Positions 17,532-27,117 are shown, counted from the first letter of the stretch. The stretch: 64,000 nt of DNA from Clostridia bacterium (GCA_003249225.1 QKJQ01000033.1:124001-188000), one strand, 5' to 3'. Numbers and translations are program-made. The notes: a model not told the origin generated them from the letters alone.

Positions 17532-19838
17532 TCAGTTTTTATCCCTGATTTCGACACGCCGTATCTTTCCGCTGATTGTCTTTGGAAGTTCGTCAATGAA
17601 TTCCACGATTCTTGGGTACTTATAAGGAGCGGTATGTTCTTTTACATACTCCTGAATCTCTTTTTTCATGTCATCGGTACCAACCGTTCCTTTCGTAAGA
17701 ACGATCGTTGCTTTTACGATCTGACCTCTGATTTCATCCGGGACTGCAGTAACTGCACATTCCAACACATAGGGGAGTTCCATAATAACACTTTCGATTT
17801 CGAACGGCCCGATACGATATCCGGAAGATTTGATAAGATCATCAGTACGGCCGACATACCAATAGAATCCATCCTCATCCTTCCATGCAGTATCACCAGT
17901 ATGATAGATATTGTCATACCATGCCTCTTTTGTTTTCTCTTCGTCCAGATAATATCCGGTAAACAATCCGCAGGATACTCCTTTGTCTGTATGTATTACA
18001 ATTTCACCAACTTCACCTACACCGGCAGAAGAACCATCCGGCATAATAATATCTGTATCGAACAACGGACTTGGTTTACCCATTGAACCAGGCTTAGGCG
18101 TAGTTCCTACCGGGTTGTATATAACAAGCGTAGTCTCTGTCTGGCCAAAACCTTCCATCAGACGTACTCCTGTCGCATCCAGGAACTTATTGTATACTTC
18201 CGGATTCAACGCTTCTCCAGCTACGGTTGCATATTCCAGAGAAGAAAGGTCGTATTTGCTCAGGTCTTCTTTAATAAAGAAACGGAACATTGTTGGCGGT
18301 GCGCAGAAGGTTGTAATCTTGTGTTTTGCAAACAGAGGAAGTATATCATGTGCATCGAATCGATCAAAATCATACGTGTAAACAGCTGCTTCACATAACC
18401 ACTGACCATATAGCTTGCCCCATAATGCCTTTCCCCAGCCAGTATCGGAAATGGTAAAATGAATACCATCCGGATTAACATTATGCCAGTATTTTGCCGT
18501 AATGAAATGACCCAGAGCATACTTGAAGTTATGAGTAGCTATCTTTGGATATCCTGTTGTTCCTGAGGTAAAGAACATAAGCATTGGATCATCACCACCG
18601 GCTGCTTCCTCTCCCATTGGTCGGTCAAATGTCTTAGGGAAGGTAACAAATTCTTCATCAAACGCAAGCCATCCTTCCTTCTTTCCGTTCGCCATGATAC
18701 GGATCTGCAAGGTAGGACTTGCTTCAAGGGCAAGATCAAGCTGGTCAGAAGTCTCACCATCTCCGGTACAGATAACAGCTTTTACTCTTGCTGCATTAAA
18801 CCGATATTCAAAGTCTTTTTTTACGAGTTGATTCGTAGCAGGGATCACAATTGCTCCAAGCTTGTGGATAGCCAATATCGTAATCCAGAACTGATAATGT
18901 CTTTTCAGAACAAGCATTACACAGTCACCCTTTTTGATTCCAAGGGATTTCAGATAATTCGCCGCCTGATTTGACTGTTCACTCAAATCTTTGAATGAAA
19001 ATCTTCTTTCGAATTTTTCACGGTCAAGATGAAGCATAGCCAGTTTATCCGGATTCTTTTTTGCCATAACATCAACAACATCAAAAGCAAAATTAAAATT
19101 CTCAGTGTTCTTAAATTCGATCTGTTTTAAAACACCATCGGAATCTAGTTTTGTCTCTACATAATTCTCATAAACCGCCCCGGTGAGTTCCGGTCGTTTC
19201 CATTCTTTGATTGTTGTCGTATCGGTTTCTTCCGGCTGTTTATACTGATAAGAATCATTTGGATTAATAATAACAGTAAAGAATTCACAGTCGGTACCAC
19301 CAGCTGCGACCATACCATGCGGCATAGAACTGTCATAATAAAGGGTATCCCCTTCATTCAGGAATACTATATTCTTACCAATCTTTGCTTTCATTTTGCC
19401 TTTTACAATGTAGTTTACTTCCTGGCCTTCATGAGCGCTGACCTTAATATCGCCTTCTTCTGCTTCCTTTGAATAGGGTATACTTACCCAAAAAGGCTCA
19501 GCCATCTTACTTTTGAACATTGGCGCCATGTTGTGATACATAAATCCCTGTCTTCTGACAATCGGAAGGCCCTGACCTTTTCTTACAACAGAGTATGTAG
19601 TGAGGGTTGGACTTGAACCCTTTAAAAGATCGGAGATATCAACACCAAAACGCTGTGCACACTTGTATATGAACGTGAATGTGAAATCTTTCTCTCCTGC
19701 TTCCAACGCTTCATATTCATCCTTTGTCACTCCGGCAGCTTCTGCCATATCCTCGGTAGAGATATCCATAAGTTCACGCATGGATCTGACACGTTCCGAA
19801 ATCTCTTTGATCTTACCTTCCAACAGATTCATTTCCAT
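17532..19838 (-). CDS. HTH-cupin-acyl-CoA synthetase fusion
   Basis: A 768-residue three-part protein. Residues 5-75 are an XRE-type helix-turn-helix (IREL/MDISTEDMAEAAGVTKDEYEALEAG). Residues 95-195 are a cupin sensor domain (SAHEGQEVNYIVKGKM, LNEGDTLYYDSSMPHG). Residues about 230-768 are an ANL-superfamily adenylate-forming ligase: FFTSGTTGYPKIATH, VAGEALNPEV, EGFGQTET, IYHTGD, GRTDDLIKSSGYRIGPFEIES and the catalytic lysine in LPKTISGKIRR. The ligase half most resembles medium-chain/branched acyl-CoA synthetases; substrate unknown. The start at 19838 follows AGGAGG. A T-box leader precedes it, implying control by an uncharged tRNA and thus an amino-acid-linked role. Confidence 0.88.
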   Translation of the reverse strand: MEMNLLEGKIKEISERVRSMRELMDISTEDMAEAAGVTKDEYEALEAGEKDFTFTFIYKCAQRFGVDISDLLKGSSPTLTTYSVVRKGQGLPIVRRQGFMYHNMAPMFKSKMAEPFWVSIPYSKEAEEGDIKVSAHEGQEVNYIVKGKMKAKIGKNIVFLNEGDTLYYDSSMPHGMVAAGGTDCEFFTVIINPNDSYQYKQPEETDTTTIKEWKRPELTGAVYENYVETKLDSDGVLKQIEFKNTENFNFAFDVVDVMAKKNPDKLAMLHLDREKFERRFSFKDLSEQSNQAANYLKSLGIKKGDCVMLVLKRHYQFWITILAIHKLGAIVIPATNQLVKKDFEYRFNAARVKAVICTGDGETSDQLDLALEASPTLQIRIMANGKKEGWLAFDEEFVTFPKTFDRPMGEEAAGGDDPMLMFFTSGTTGYPKIATHNFKYALGHFITAKYWHNVNPDGIHFTISDTGWGKALWGKLYGQWLCEAAVYTYDFDRFDAHDILPLFAKHKITTFCAPPTMFRFFIKEDLSKYDLSSLEYATVAGEALNPEVYNKFLDATGVRLMEGFGQTETTLVIYNPVGTTPKPGSMGKPSPLFDTDIIMPDGSSAGVGEVGEIVIHTDKGVSCGLFTGYYLDEEKTKEAWYDNIYHTGDTAWKDEDGFYWYVGRTDDLIKSSGYRIGPFEIESVIMELPYVLECAVTAVPDEIRGQIVKATIVLTKGTVGTDDMKKEIQEYVKEHTAPYKYPRIVEFIDELPKTISGKIRRVEIRDKN

Positions 19839-19857
19839 CTCTTTTATCCTCCTCTTG

Positions 19858-20163
19858 TTAAATAAAAATAACCCGTCTCAAATTTCTTTGAGACGGGTTT
19901 ATGACCCGCGGTACCACTCAAATTGTGCTTTCGCACCTCTTATCAGACTCTAACAAGTCTTATGCTTTCACGCAGCATTACGGAAGTAGTCTACTGATAG
20001 GCTGTATGTTCGATACTTCAGCTCGGGAGGGATCTGTTATAATGGTTTCCTGTCGGTTCACACCATCCACCGACTCTCTGAAAAGGTTTCTATCAAACTG
20101 TCTCCGTCATAGCTTTTCTTCATTAAATTATAAAATGAATAATTATCTAATTTTTACTTATTA
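19858..20163 (-). promoter_or_regulatory. T-box leader (tRNA-sensing riboswitch) of the HTH-cupin-ligase gene
   Basis: Minus-strand leader with the full T-box architecture. Stem I carries CAGAGAGTCGG and GGTGTGAACCGA (AG-bulge and GNUG-type loops) around 20050-20090. The invariant T-box GAGTGGTACCGCGG is at 19906-19919. The nucleotide triplet before CCTCCCGAG, AUC at 20031-20033, is the most likely specifier (isoleucine); a one-base shift would read GAU (aspartate). The fold then ends in a terminator. Uncharged tRNA should stabilise the antiterminator and switch the gene on. Specifier choice is inference. Confidence 0.9.
19862..19901 (-). terminator. Terminator of the T-box switch
   Basis: AACCCGTCTCAAA, loop GAAA, TTTGAGACGGGTT, then ATTTTTATTT on the minus strand. 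The 5' arm competes with the antiterminator that includes GGTACCGCGGG. Confidence 0.92.
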
Positions 20164-20169
20164 GGCTAA

Positions 20170-20198
20170 ATTATACCGTACGATAAGTAGCGTGTCAA
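20170..20198 (-). promoter_or_regulatory. Consensus sigma-A promoter of the T-box operon
   Basis: Perfect TTGACA (20193-20198), 17-base spacer, perfect TATAAT (20170-20175) on the minus strand, immediately ahead of the T-box leader. Such a strong promoter fits control by attenuation rather than initiation. Confidence 0.9.
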
Positions 20199-20261
20199 GC
20201 AATTCAAAAACAAATGTTATTTTTCATTAAACAAATGATGTTTCCTCATAAAGTCTTTATC

Positions 20262-21746
20262 TTATTCAATATACCAGTCGCCTAGTATCTGGCGTGCCAA
20301 TTGTTTCATAAGAGCAAGTGAGAAATCATCACCTCGATGATTTTTATCAAAAAGAATATAATGTTTTGCTGCCAGTTCCTCCGTATAATCAGACAATTCG
20401 TAAACTGCATAATTATAAGGCCATCCACGCTCATAATGCGTCACAAGCGGTATAATGTCCGCATCCTGAATATATGCATTCCCAGATTCATCCATGGCTA
20501 TCGTCACATTTGCCATTCCATTTAAGATTCTGGGTGTATAATCCATGGAAGCCATATAATTACCAAGAGAGTAATATACCAGCATAAGATTGCCATCTTT
20601 TCCTTCAACCCATTCGACCGGCTGAAGTACATGAGGATGCATACCTACGACAAGGTCAACCCCCATGTCAGCAAAAAGCTGCGTATACTCAAGCTGCTGA
20701 GTATTTGGCTCATAAACATATTCATCCCCCCAGTGAGGAAATACAATAATAAAATCAGCTGTTTCTTTCGCTTTCTCTATATCCTGTATTACTTTTTTCT
20801 TATCAAGAGAATCGACCATATAATATTTACCATCGGTTCCCACATTCAGACCATACGTATAGTTCAGCATAGCGATCTTTATGCCATTTTTCTCAATTAC
20901 TGTTATCTCATTGTATTCTTCTACGGTTCTTTGAATACCAAGAACGTTTATGGAAGGCTGTGTATCCCAGTAGTCAAGCGTATATAAAAGTCCTTCGGTA
21001 CCATAATCCGTAATGTGATTATTCGCTTGAAGTATCACATCGAACCCTGCTTTTACAAGAGCATCGCCTATGGCTGTCGGTGAATTGAATTTGGGATAAC
21101 CGGCATATGGATAATGCTCTCCGCCAATTGTTGTTTCCTGATTAATCACGGCAATGTCGGCTGCTGCAATCTGATCAGCCTGTAAAGCATAAAAATGATC
21201 ATAGTTATAGGTCCCATCCGGCTGCAGACCACTGTCAATGTTCTTTTGATGAAGAATATTATCACCAAGGGTCAGAAGGGTCACTGTAGATACCACCGAA
21301 TCAGACCTCTGGCCGATACCGGTCGGCGTTACTTCTGCTTCGACAGCCAGACCTGAAGTTACGGACGTATCGGCAGAATCCGTTGGTTCCGGTTCCTGCG
21401 TTGCTGTAAGCTCCGGTGTAGGTGTAACTTCCGGTGTGGGTGCAGGTGTTACCGTTGGCGTAGGTGTCAATGTCGGCTGTAAGGTTGGGGTTGCGGTGGG
21501 TGTTACTGTCTGGATAACGGCCGGTGTAGCGTTTATGTCGTTACTAGTCGGCGTTGAATCCCCATCGGTAATTACCGTGGATGCATTGTGTTCATATAAC
21601 CCTGCAGATGTCGATCCCTGGTTTTCATAAAACGAATTATCATAAGCTGAGCTCTGGCGGCCCTGATTACTGCAGCCTGTTAAAAGAATTGCTGACAAGA
21701 CCAGAACATTAACTATTCGCCATTTCATTTTTATTGGTAATCCCAT
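20262..21746 (-). CDS. CapA-like lipoprotein (poly-gamma-glutamate capsule protein family)
   Basis: About 494 residues. The N-terminus is a lipoprotein signal with lipobox LLTGC. A long Pro/Thr-rich linker (residues about 70-130, repeats such as TPTPTVTPAPTPEVTPTPE) leads to a CapA metallophosphatase-fold domain: LGDNILHQKNID, NQETTIGG, FPHWGDEYVYEP, VVGMHPHVLQPVEW and YYSLGNYMAS. This domain occurs in poly-gamma-glutamate capsule systems, but no PgsBC partner is nearby, so capsule synthesis is not implied. The start is ambiguous; I use the ATG at 21746 behind GGGGTACGG, with ATG 21728 as the alternative. Confidence 0.82.
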   Translation of the reverse strand: MGLPIKMKWRIVNVLVLSAILLTGCSNQGRQSSAYDNSFYENQGSTSAGLYEHNASTVITDGDSTPTSNDINATPAVIQTVTPTATPTLQPTLTPTPTVTPAPTPEVTPTPELTATQEPEPTDSADTSVTSGLAVEAEVTPTGIGQRSDSVVSTVTLLTLGDNILHQKNIDSGLQPDGTYNYDHFYALQADQIAAADIAVINQETTIGGEHYPYAGYPKFNSPTAIGDALVKAGFDVILQANNHITDYGTEGLLYTLDYWDTQPSINVLGIQRTVEEYNEITVIEKNGIKIAMLNYTYGLNVGTDGKYYMVDSLDKKKVIQDIEKAKETADFIIVFPHWGDEYVYEPNTQQLEYTQLFADMGVDLVVGMHPHVLQPVEWVEGKDGNLMLVYYSLGNYMASMDYTPRILNGMANVTIAMDESGNAYIQDADIIPLVTHYERGWPYNYAVYELSDYTEELAAKHYILFDKNHRGDDFSLALMKQLARQILGDWYIE

Positions 21747-21827
21747 TCCGTACCCCATTCCTGTCTTTTTTAAGTATAAAAATAGCTTCGGAAGGCTTCT
21801 AGCACCATCCGGAACGCTGCTGTCTCC

Positions 21828-21864
21828 TGTTGACAGATATCTCATTCTGAGATATCTGTCAACA
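21828..21864. repeat. Perfect 17-bp inverted repeat between purL and capA
   Basis: TGTTGACAGATATCTCA (21828-21844), three-base loop, exact complement (21848-21864). There is no T-tract after it on the minus strand, so it is not a standard terminator for purL, whose stop is 37 bases away. It could act as an RNA stability hairpin or protein site. Confidence 0.8.
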
Positions 21865-21900
21865 GCTCATTTCCTCTGCCATCATGCAGCCTCTTGTATC

Positions 21901-24900
21901 TTAGCCTTTAAAATAGGCAACACCTGATTCAAAGATGTACTGGTTTTGTTCTCCGTAAATATTAATGGCTACGGCATCGCCTCTTCGTTCCGAATGAGTC
22001 ATCTTACCAAGAACACGTCCATCCGGACTGGTAATGCCTTCAATAGCCATATAGGAACCATTTGGATTGTATTCTTCCTCCATGGTAGGCATACCATTGC
22101 GATCAACATATTGTGTGGCAATCTGTCCATTTGCTGCCAACTTTTTCAGCCATTCTTCGTTTGCCACAAAACGGCCCTCTCCGTGAGATGCCGGAATTGC
22201 ATATACACCGCCCAGTTCTGCTTTCATGAGCCATGGAGATTTGTTCGTAACTACCTTTGTATAAACAGATTTTGATACGTGTCGTCCGATCGTATTCATG
22301 GCGAGAGTCGGTGAATCTTCGGTCTGTTTTTTAATTTCGCCGTAAGGTACAAGACCAAGCTTAATGATCGCCTGGAAACCGTTACAGATACCAAGAACAA
22401 GTCCGTCTCTTTTTTGCAGCAGATCATTAACAGCGTCACTGATCTTACTGTTGCGGAAAGCGGTCGCAATGAATTTTCCGGAACCATCCGGTTCATCACC
22501 GGCTGAAAATCCTCCCGGGAACATGATCATCTGTGCTTCACGGATACCTTTTTCGAACAAATCAACAGAATCCGCTATCATATCACCATTCAGATTCTTA
22601 AATACAGCTACATTTACATTCGCACCCGCGCGTTCAAAAGCTTTTGCTGAGTCATACTCACAGTTCGTTCCGGGAAATACCGGAATGAATACGGTCGGAC
22701 GGGCAATTTTTTCTTTTGCAATGTAAATCGTTTTTGCATCAAATGGAGCATAAGAACAATCTTTTTTATCTTCTTTGGCACCTGATCTGGTCGGGAATAC
22801 TTTTTCAAGCGGTTCGCTCCATGCAGCTACTGCTTCTGTAAGGGTAAGCTTCATTTCTTTGTATTCAATGACAGCACGATCCGTAATCTCACCAGCTTTT
22901 GTTACTGCAATACCAGTTATCTCAGATAATTTATTGATTTCATCTGCTTTTGAAGCATCGGCTTCCACAAGAAGCGCACCATAAGAAGGCAGGAACAAAT
23001 CGTTCATTGTCAGTTCATCACAAAGAAGTACACCAAGCTGGTTACCAATTGCCATCTTTACGACCGCTTCTGAAATACCTTTTGCGCCAAGTGCAAAAGC
23101 AGAAACGATTGCTTTTTTCTGAATCAATTCATTTACCTTTTTATAAAGACTCATTAATGCTTCAAAATCAGGAATATCATATTCATTCTTTGCATAATCA
23201 AGCTTAAATAATACATTGCCTTCTTTTTTTAATTCGGGTGAGATAATATCTGTTGTCTTTGCAATATCAACAGCAAAGGAAACCAGCGTTGGCGGCACAT
23301 CGATCTCATTAAATGAACCAGACATACTGTCTTTTCCACCAATGGAAGCAAGTCCAAATCTCATCTGTGCCTCATACGCTCCAAGAAGGGCTGCTAACGG
23401 CTCGCCCCAGCGTTTTGCATCAGTTCCAAGTCGTCTGAAATACTCCTGGAAGGTAAATCGAATCTTACTGTAATCTCCACCGGCTGCGACGATCTTTGCA
23501 ACGGAAGAAACGACAGCATACATAGCCCCATGGAACGGACTCCAGCTTGAAAGATAGGGATCAAAGCCATAACTCATCATAGTCACTGTATCACATTTTC
23601 CTTTTAACACCGGTAATTTTGCCGTCATGGTCTGGATGGGTGATAACTGTGTCTTCCCGCCATATGGCATGGTTACCGTAGCGGCACCAATGGAACCGTC
23701 GAACTGTTCTACAAGACCTTTCTTTGAACAGACATTAAGATCGGAAAGCATTGTAAGCCATTCATCCTTCATGGAACCATCTGATTTTCTTGCTTTCGCA
23801 ATCTTAACAGAAGGATAAGAAGCTCCTGTTGTAAAGTAATTTTTTGTTTCATCCGGTATTGTAACGATGGCATCGGTCTCCTGATGCGCTCCGTTGGTAT
23901 CAAGAAATGCTCTGCTGATATTTACGATTTCTTTGTCTCTCCACAGCATCACAAGACGTTCTTCTTTTGTAACTTCTGCTACCGCAACGGCTTCTAAGTT
24001 CTCTTCTTCTGCAAAGGAAAGCATTTTATCAACATCTCCCTTATCTACAACGACAGCCATACGCTCCTGGGATTCCGAAATCGCAAGTTCCGTTCCGTCA
24101 AGACCGGCATATTTCTTTGGTACTTTATCAAGGAAGATATGAAGTCCGGCAGCAAGTTCACCAATAGCAACGGATACTCCGCCTGCTCCAAAGTCATTGC
24201 ATTTTTTTATTAACTGGCTGACTTCCGGACGACGGAATAAACGCTGTAATTTTCTTTCAGTCGGAGCATTTCCTTTTTGTACTTCTGCTCCACAGGTCTC
24301 AATGGATTCTGTTGTATGAACTTTCGAAGATCCGGTCGCTCCGCCGCAGCCATCACGACCTGTTCTTCCGCCCATAAGAATGATGATATCACCAGGGTCA
24401 GAATTTTCACGAATAACGTTCTTTCGTGGAGCGGCACCCATTACGGCACCGATTTCCATACGTTTTGCAACATAATTCGGATGATAGATCTCATCAACAA
24501 GTCCAGTCGCAAGACCGATCTGATTACCATAGGAACTGTAGCCCTTCGCTGCTCCGGTCGTAAGTTTTCTCTGCGGAAGTTTGCCCTTCATCGTATCCTT
24601 CAGGGATACGGTAGGATCTGCCGCACCAGTTACACGCATAGCCTGGTAAACATAGCCTCTTCCTGACAGCGGATCACGGATGGCACCGCCCAGACATGTG
24701 GCAGCTCCACCGAAAGGTTCAATTTCTGTCGGATGATTATGTGTTTCATTCTTAAAGAATACGAGCCACTCTTCTTCTTTACCGTCTATTTCTACCGGAA
24801 CAATTATAGAACAGGCATTGATCTCATCGGACACTTCCATGTCTTCTAGCTTTCCATCCGCACGAAGCTTCTTCATAGCCATTAAAGCAACGTCCATCAG

Positions 24901-25722
24901 AGAGATGAACTTATCATCTCTTCCTTTGTACAATATTGCTCGATCTGCTTTGTAATTATCAAAAGCTGCCTGCATCGGAGCTTTGTAATATCCTTCTTCA
25001 AAGGAAACGTTCTTTAACTCTGTAAGGAAGGTGGTATGACGGCAGTGATCAGACCAATACGTATCAAGGACCCGGATCTCGGTCATGGAAGGATCACGTT
25101 TTTCTTCGGTGCAATAATAGTTCTGGATAAATTCAAAATCTTTAAACGTCATGGCAAGATTCAAAGATGCATAAAGCTCCGCCAACTTTTCTTCCTTCAT
25201 GGCAGTAAAACCTTCAAAGGTTATAACATCTTCTGGTACATCAAAATTGGTCACCAGTGTTTCTGGCTTTTTTTGTTTGGCTTCTCTCGAATCAACCGGG
25301 TTAATGCAGTATGCTTTAATACGCTCCACATCATCCTCGCTTAAGTCACCGGTTATTACGTACGTTGTAGCTGACCGGATGATCGGCTCTTCTTTTTCAT
25401 TCAGAAGTCTCACGCATTGTTCTGCAGAATCGGCACGCTGATCGAACTGGCCGGGCAGATACTCCACACAAAAGCTGATCTCTTCTTTATTGAGTGGAAA
25501 TTCCTCTTCAAATAAAAGATCGACCGGAGGTTCGGAAAAGACTGTTCCCAGTGATTTCTGATAGGTATCTTCACTGATGTTCTCAATGTCATACCGAATC
25601 AGCACTCGCGTCTTTGTTACCGTCTTCAGGTCGAGATAGCTTCTGATCTCTTCGGTTAGTTCCATCGCCCTTACTGCATAGGGAACTTTCTTTTCAACAT
25701 AAATCCGTTTCACGTTTTGCAT
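21901..25722 (-). CDS. purL: Phosphoribosylformylglycinamidine synthase, single-chain form
   Basis: A 1273-residue enzyme of purine synthesis converting FGAR, glutamine and ATP to FGAM. An N-terminal PurS-like region, a central ATPase part (FKNETHNHPTEIEPFGGAATCLGG near 330, GRDGCGGATGSS, GIGSKDS-like ASIGGKDSMSG near 795) and a C-terminal class I glutaminase (FPGGFSAGDEPDG near 1085, GICNGFQAIIKLG near 1125, ASHGEGRF near 1195) are in the usual order. This is the large form typical of clostridia and proteobacteria, not the split PurSQL of bacilli. It stands alone, with no other pur gene in the window. Confidence 0.96.
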   Translation of the reverse strand: MQNVKRIYVEKKVPYAVRAMELTEEIRSYLDLKTVTKTRVLIRYDIENISEDTYQKSLGTVFSEPPVDLLFEEEFPLNKEEISFCVEYLPGQFDQRADSAEQCVRLLNEKEEPIIRSATTYVITGDLSEDDVERIKAYCINPVDSREAKQKKPETLVTNFDVPEDVITFEGFTAMKEEKLAELYASLNLAMTFKDFEFIQNYYCTEEKRDPSMTEIRVLDTYWSDHCRHTTFLTELKNVSFEEGYYKAPMQAAFDNYKADRAILYKGRDDKFISLMDVALMAMKKLRADGKLEDMEVSDEINACSIIVPVEIDGKEEEWLVFFKNETHNHPTEIEPFGGAATCLGGAIRDPLSGRGYVYQAMRVTGAADPTVSLKDTMKGKLPQRKLTTGAAKGYSSYGNQIGLATGLVDEIYHPNYVAKRMEIGAVMGAAPRKNVIRENSDPGDIIILMGGRTGRDGCGGATGSSKVHTTESIETCGAEVQKGNAPTERKLQRLFRRPEVSQLIKKCNDFGAGGVSVAIGELAAGLHIFLDKVPKKYAGLDGTELAISESQERMAVVVDKGDVDKMLSFAEEENLEAVAVAEVTKEERLVMLWRDKEIVNISRAFLDTNGAHQETDAIVTIPDETKNYFTTGASYPSVKIAKARKSDGSMKDEWLTMLSDLNVCSKKGLVEQFDGSIGAATVTMPYGGKTQLSPIQTMTAKLPVLKGKCDTVTMMSYGFDPYLSSWSPFHGAMYAVVSSVAKIVAAGGDYSKIRFTFQEYFRRLGTDAKRWGEPLAALLGAYEAQMRFGLASIGGKDSMSGSFNEIDVPPTLVSFAVDIAKTTDIISPELKKEGNVLFKLDYAKNEYDIPDFEALMSLYKKVNELIQKKAIVSAFALGAKGISEAVVKMAIGNQLGVLLCDELTMNDLFLPSYGALLVEADASKADEINKLSEITGIAVTKAGEITDRAVIEYKEMKLTLTEAVAAWSEPLEKVFPTRSGAKEDKKDCSYAPFDAKTIYIAKEKIARPTVFIPVFPGTNCEYDSAKAFERAGANVNVAVFKNLNGDMIADSVDLFEKGIREAQMIMFPGGFSAGDEPDGSGKFIATAFRNSKISDAVNDLLQKRDGLVLGICNGFQAIIKLGLVPYGEIKKQTEDSPTLAMNTIGRHVSKSVYTKVVTNKSPWLMKAELGGVYAIPASHGEGRFVANEEWLKKLAANGQIATQYVDRNGMPTMEEEYNPNGSYMAIEGITSPDGRVLGKMTHSERRGDAVAINIYGEQNQYIFESGVAYFKG

Positions 25723-25771
25723 GAAATCTTCCTCCGTGTATATATATTAATTTTGATTTCTATCCACTGGC

Positions 25772-25801
25772 ATTATAACATTACTATTCTCAGATATACA
25801 A
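25772..25801 (-). promoter_or_regulatory. Putative sigma-A promoter of purL
   Basis: TTGTAT (25796-25801), 18-base spacer, TATAAT (25772-25777) on the minus strand. The 49-base leader holds no purine riboswitch that I can see. Confidence 0.5.
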
Positions 25802-25907
25802 GAGACAATTATAAAAACTATTATTATTTACTTTCTGGCTATGGACGAATGACATCCCTTATAGTAAAATGAATGGGCATTACGAAATAAAACTTTGGAG
25901 GTCTTTT

Positions 25908-26858
25908 ATGCTTCACCTGATTTTCCCTGAATCTGCACAGATTATACTGTTTGCAGGAATATTGCTAGGATTTATACTGACTTTACTTTTTCTTATTGTG
26001 TTTCAAAATAAACTGCCAAGAGATGCAGGACGGGCTTTTGCTGTTAATGGTGCATTATCAGCCGGAAAACCTCGGGGCGCAGGAATCATCTTCATTCTTA
26101 GCTTCGTACTGCTGGCACTGTTATTCCTTCCGCTTTCCATTGAATCTTCTATATATTATGGTATGCTCGTTCTTGCCATGCTGACCGGATACTTTGATGA
26201 CAAAGCAGAAAAACCATGGAGCGAATATAAAAAAGCAATCCTTGATTTTTTAATTGCTCTTGTATGTGGTATTACCTATGTTTCATTTCACTCTTCGCCA
26301 TTAACAATCGGATTCTTTCATTCTTCTTTTGAGATTCCGGCAGTATTGTATGTCATCCTTGCAATTATTCTGATCTGGGTATCCATTAATGTAACGAACT
26401 GTACGGATGGTGTTGATGGTCTTAGTGGAAGTATTGCTGTTGTAACAATGGGGTCTTTCTTCCTTTATTCTTTTATTCACGGAATAGCAAACAGCAGTTA
26501 TAGTATCCTGCTTTTTATCACCTGCCTTCTTGCTTATCTTATGCTGAATGCATCGCCAAGCAAATTATTGATGGGTGATGCCGGCTCAAGAGCCATTGGG
26601 CTGTTCATAGCACTACTGGCTATGCAATCCGGCCATCCACTGTTATTCCTTGCATTTTCTCTTGTCTTTCTAATTGATGGTGGCCTTGGACTAATTAAAG
26701 TTTCATTACTTCGTTTTCTTAAAATCAGTATTCTAAAGAATACAAGAACACCAATCCATGATCATGTCAGAAAGAACAAAGGATGGTCTGATACTCAGAC
26801 AGTTTTTTGTTTTGTAATATTGCAGATTATTCTTTCTGCCTGTATATTACCATGGTGA
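25908..26858 (+). CDS. MraY/WecA-like phospho-sugar transferase (glycosyltransferase family 4)
   Basis: A 316-residue polytopic membrane protein with about ten helices. It has the family motifs GYFDDKAEKPW near 90, the invariant NCTDGVDGLSGS near 165, MGDAGSRAIG near 224 and PIHDHVRKNKGWS near 285, the last matching the HHH-like motif of MraY. It transfers phospho-MurNAc-pentapeptide or a related sugar phosphate to undecaprenyl phosphate. It lies outside any cell-wall cluster, so it may be a second MraY or a teichoic acid/capsule initiator. The ATG at 25908 follows GGAGGTCTTTT; it is one of only two genes on the plus strand. Confidence 0.82.
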   Translation: MLHLIFPESAQIILFAGILLGFILTLLFLIVFQNKLPRDAGRAFAVNGALSAGKPRGAGIIFILSFVLLALLFLPLSIESSIYYGMLVLAMLTGYFDDKAEKPWSEYKKAILDFLIALVCGITYVSFHSSPLTIGFFHSSFEIPAVLYVILAIILIWVSINVTNCTDGVDGLSGSIAVVTMGSFFLYSFIHGIANSSYSILLFITCLLAYLMLNASPSKLLMGDAGSRAIGLFIALLAMQSGHPLLFLAFSLVFLIDGGLGLIKVSLLRFLKISILKNTRTPIHDHVRKNKGWSDTQTVFCFVILQIILSACILPW

Positions 26859-26910
26859 CAAACTTTCATTAGATCGAAATTAAATTATCAAGTATAAAGC
26901 TCTCTTACAA

Positions 26911-26950
26911 AAAACTGCAACAGTCATCTTGACTGCTGCAGTTATTTTAT
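26911..26950 (+). terminator. Terminator of the MraY-like gene
   Basis: Stem AACTGCA-A-CAGTCA / TGACTG-C-TGCAGTT with loop TCT, followed by ATTTTAT. It starts 54 bases after the stop. Confidence 0.8.
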
Positions 26951-26974
26951 CTCAATCTTTTTTAATCCTATCAA

Positions 26975-27117
26975 TACCTTATTTTTGTATCTTATTTTTA
27001 TATCTTATTTTTGTATCTTATTCTTATATCTTATTTCTATATCTTACACCTATATCTTATACCTATATCTTACACCTATATCTTACACCTATATCTTACA
27101 CCTATATCTTTTATCAA
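26975..27117. repeat. 13-bp minisatellite, about eleven units
   Basis: Eleven consecutive 13-base units, consensus TATCTTAYACCTA or TATCTTATTTTTG. Units 6-10 are nearly identical (tatcttacaccta), units 1-5 are T-rich variants, unit 11 is degenerate. The array fills the gap between two convergent genes and its last unit contains the stop codon of the transglutaminase gene. Such arrays often vary in copy number. Confidence 0.9.

Noticed and set aside
17634-18086. Plus-strand open frame of 150 codons
   Set aside because: Lies antisense inside the highly conserved ligase domain; no ribosome binding site and unlikely composition.
20262-21746. Poly-gamma-glutamate capsule locus
   Set aside because: Only the CapA-like domain is present; no PgsB or PgsC partner genes nearby.
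21828-21864. purL terminator
   Set aside because: The hairpin lacks a T-tract on the minus strand, so it is listed as an inverted repeat instead.
26975-27117. Possible CRISPR array
   Set aside because: Units are 13 bases and contiguous without spacers, and no cas gene is present.
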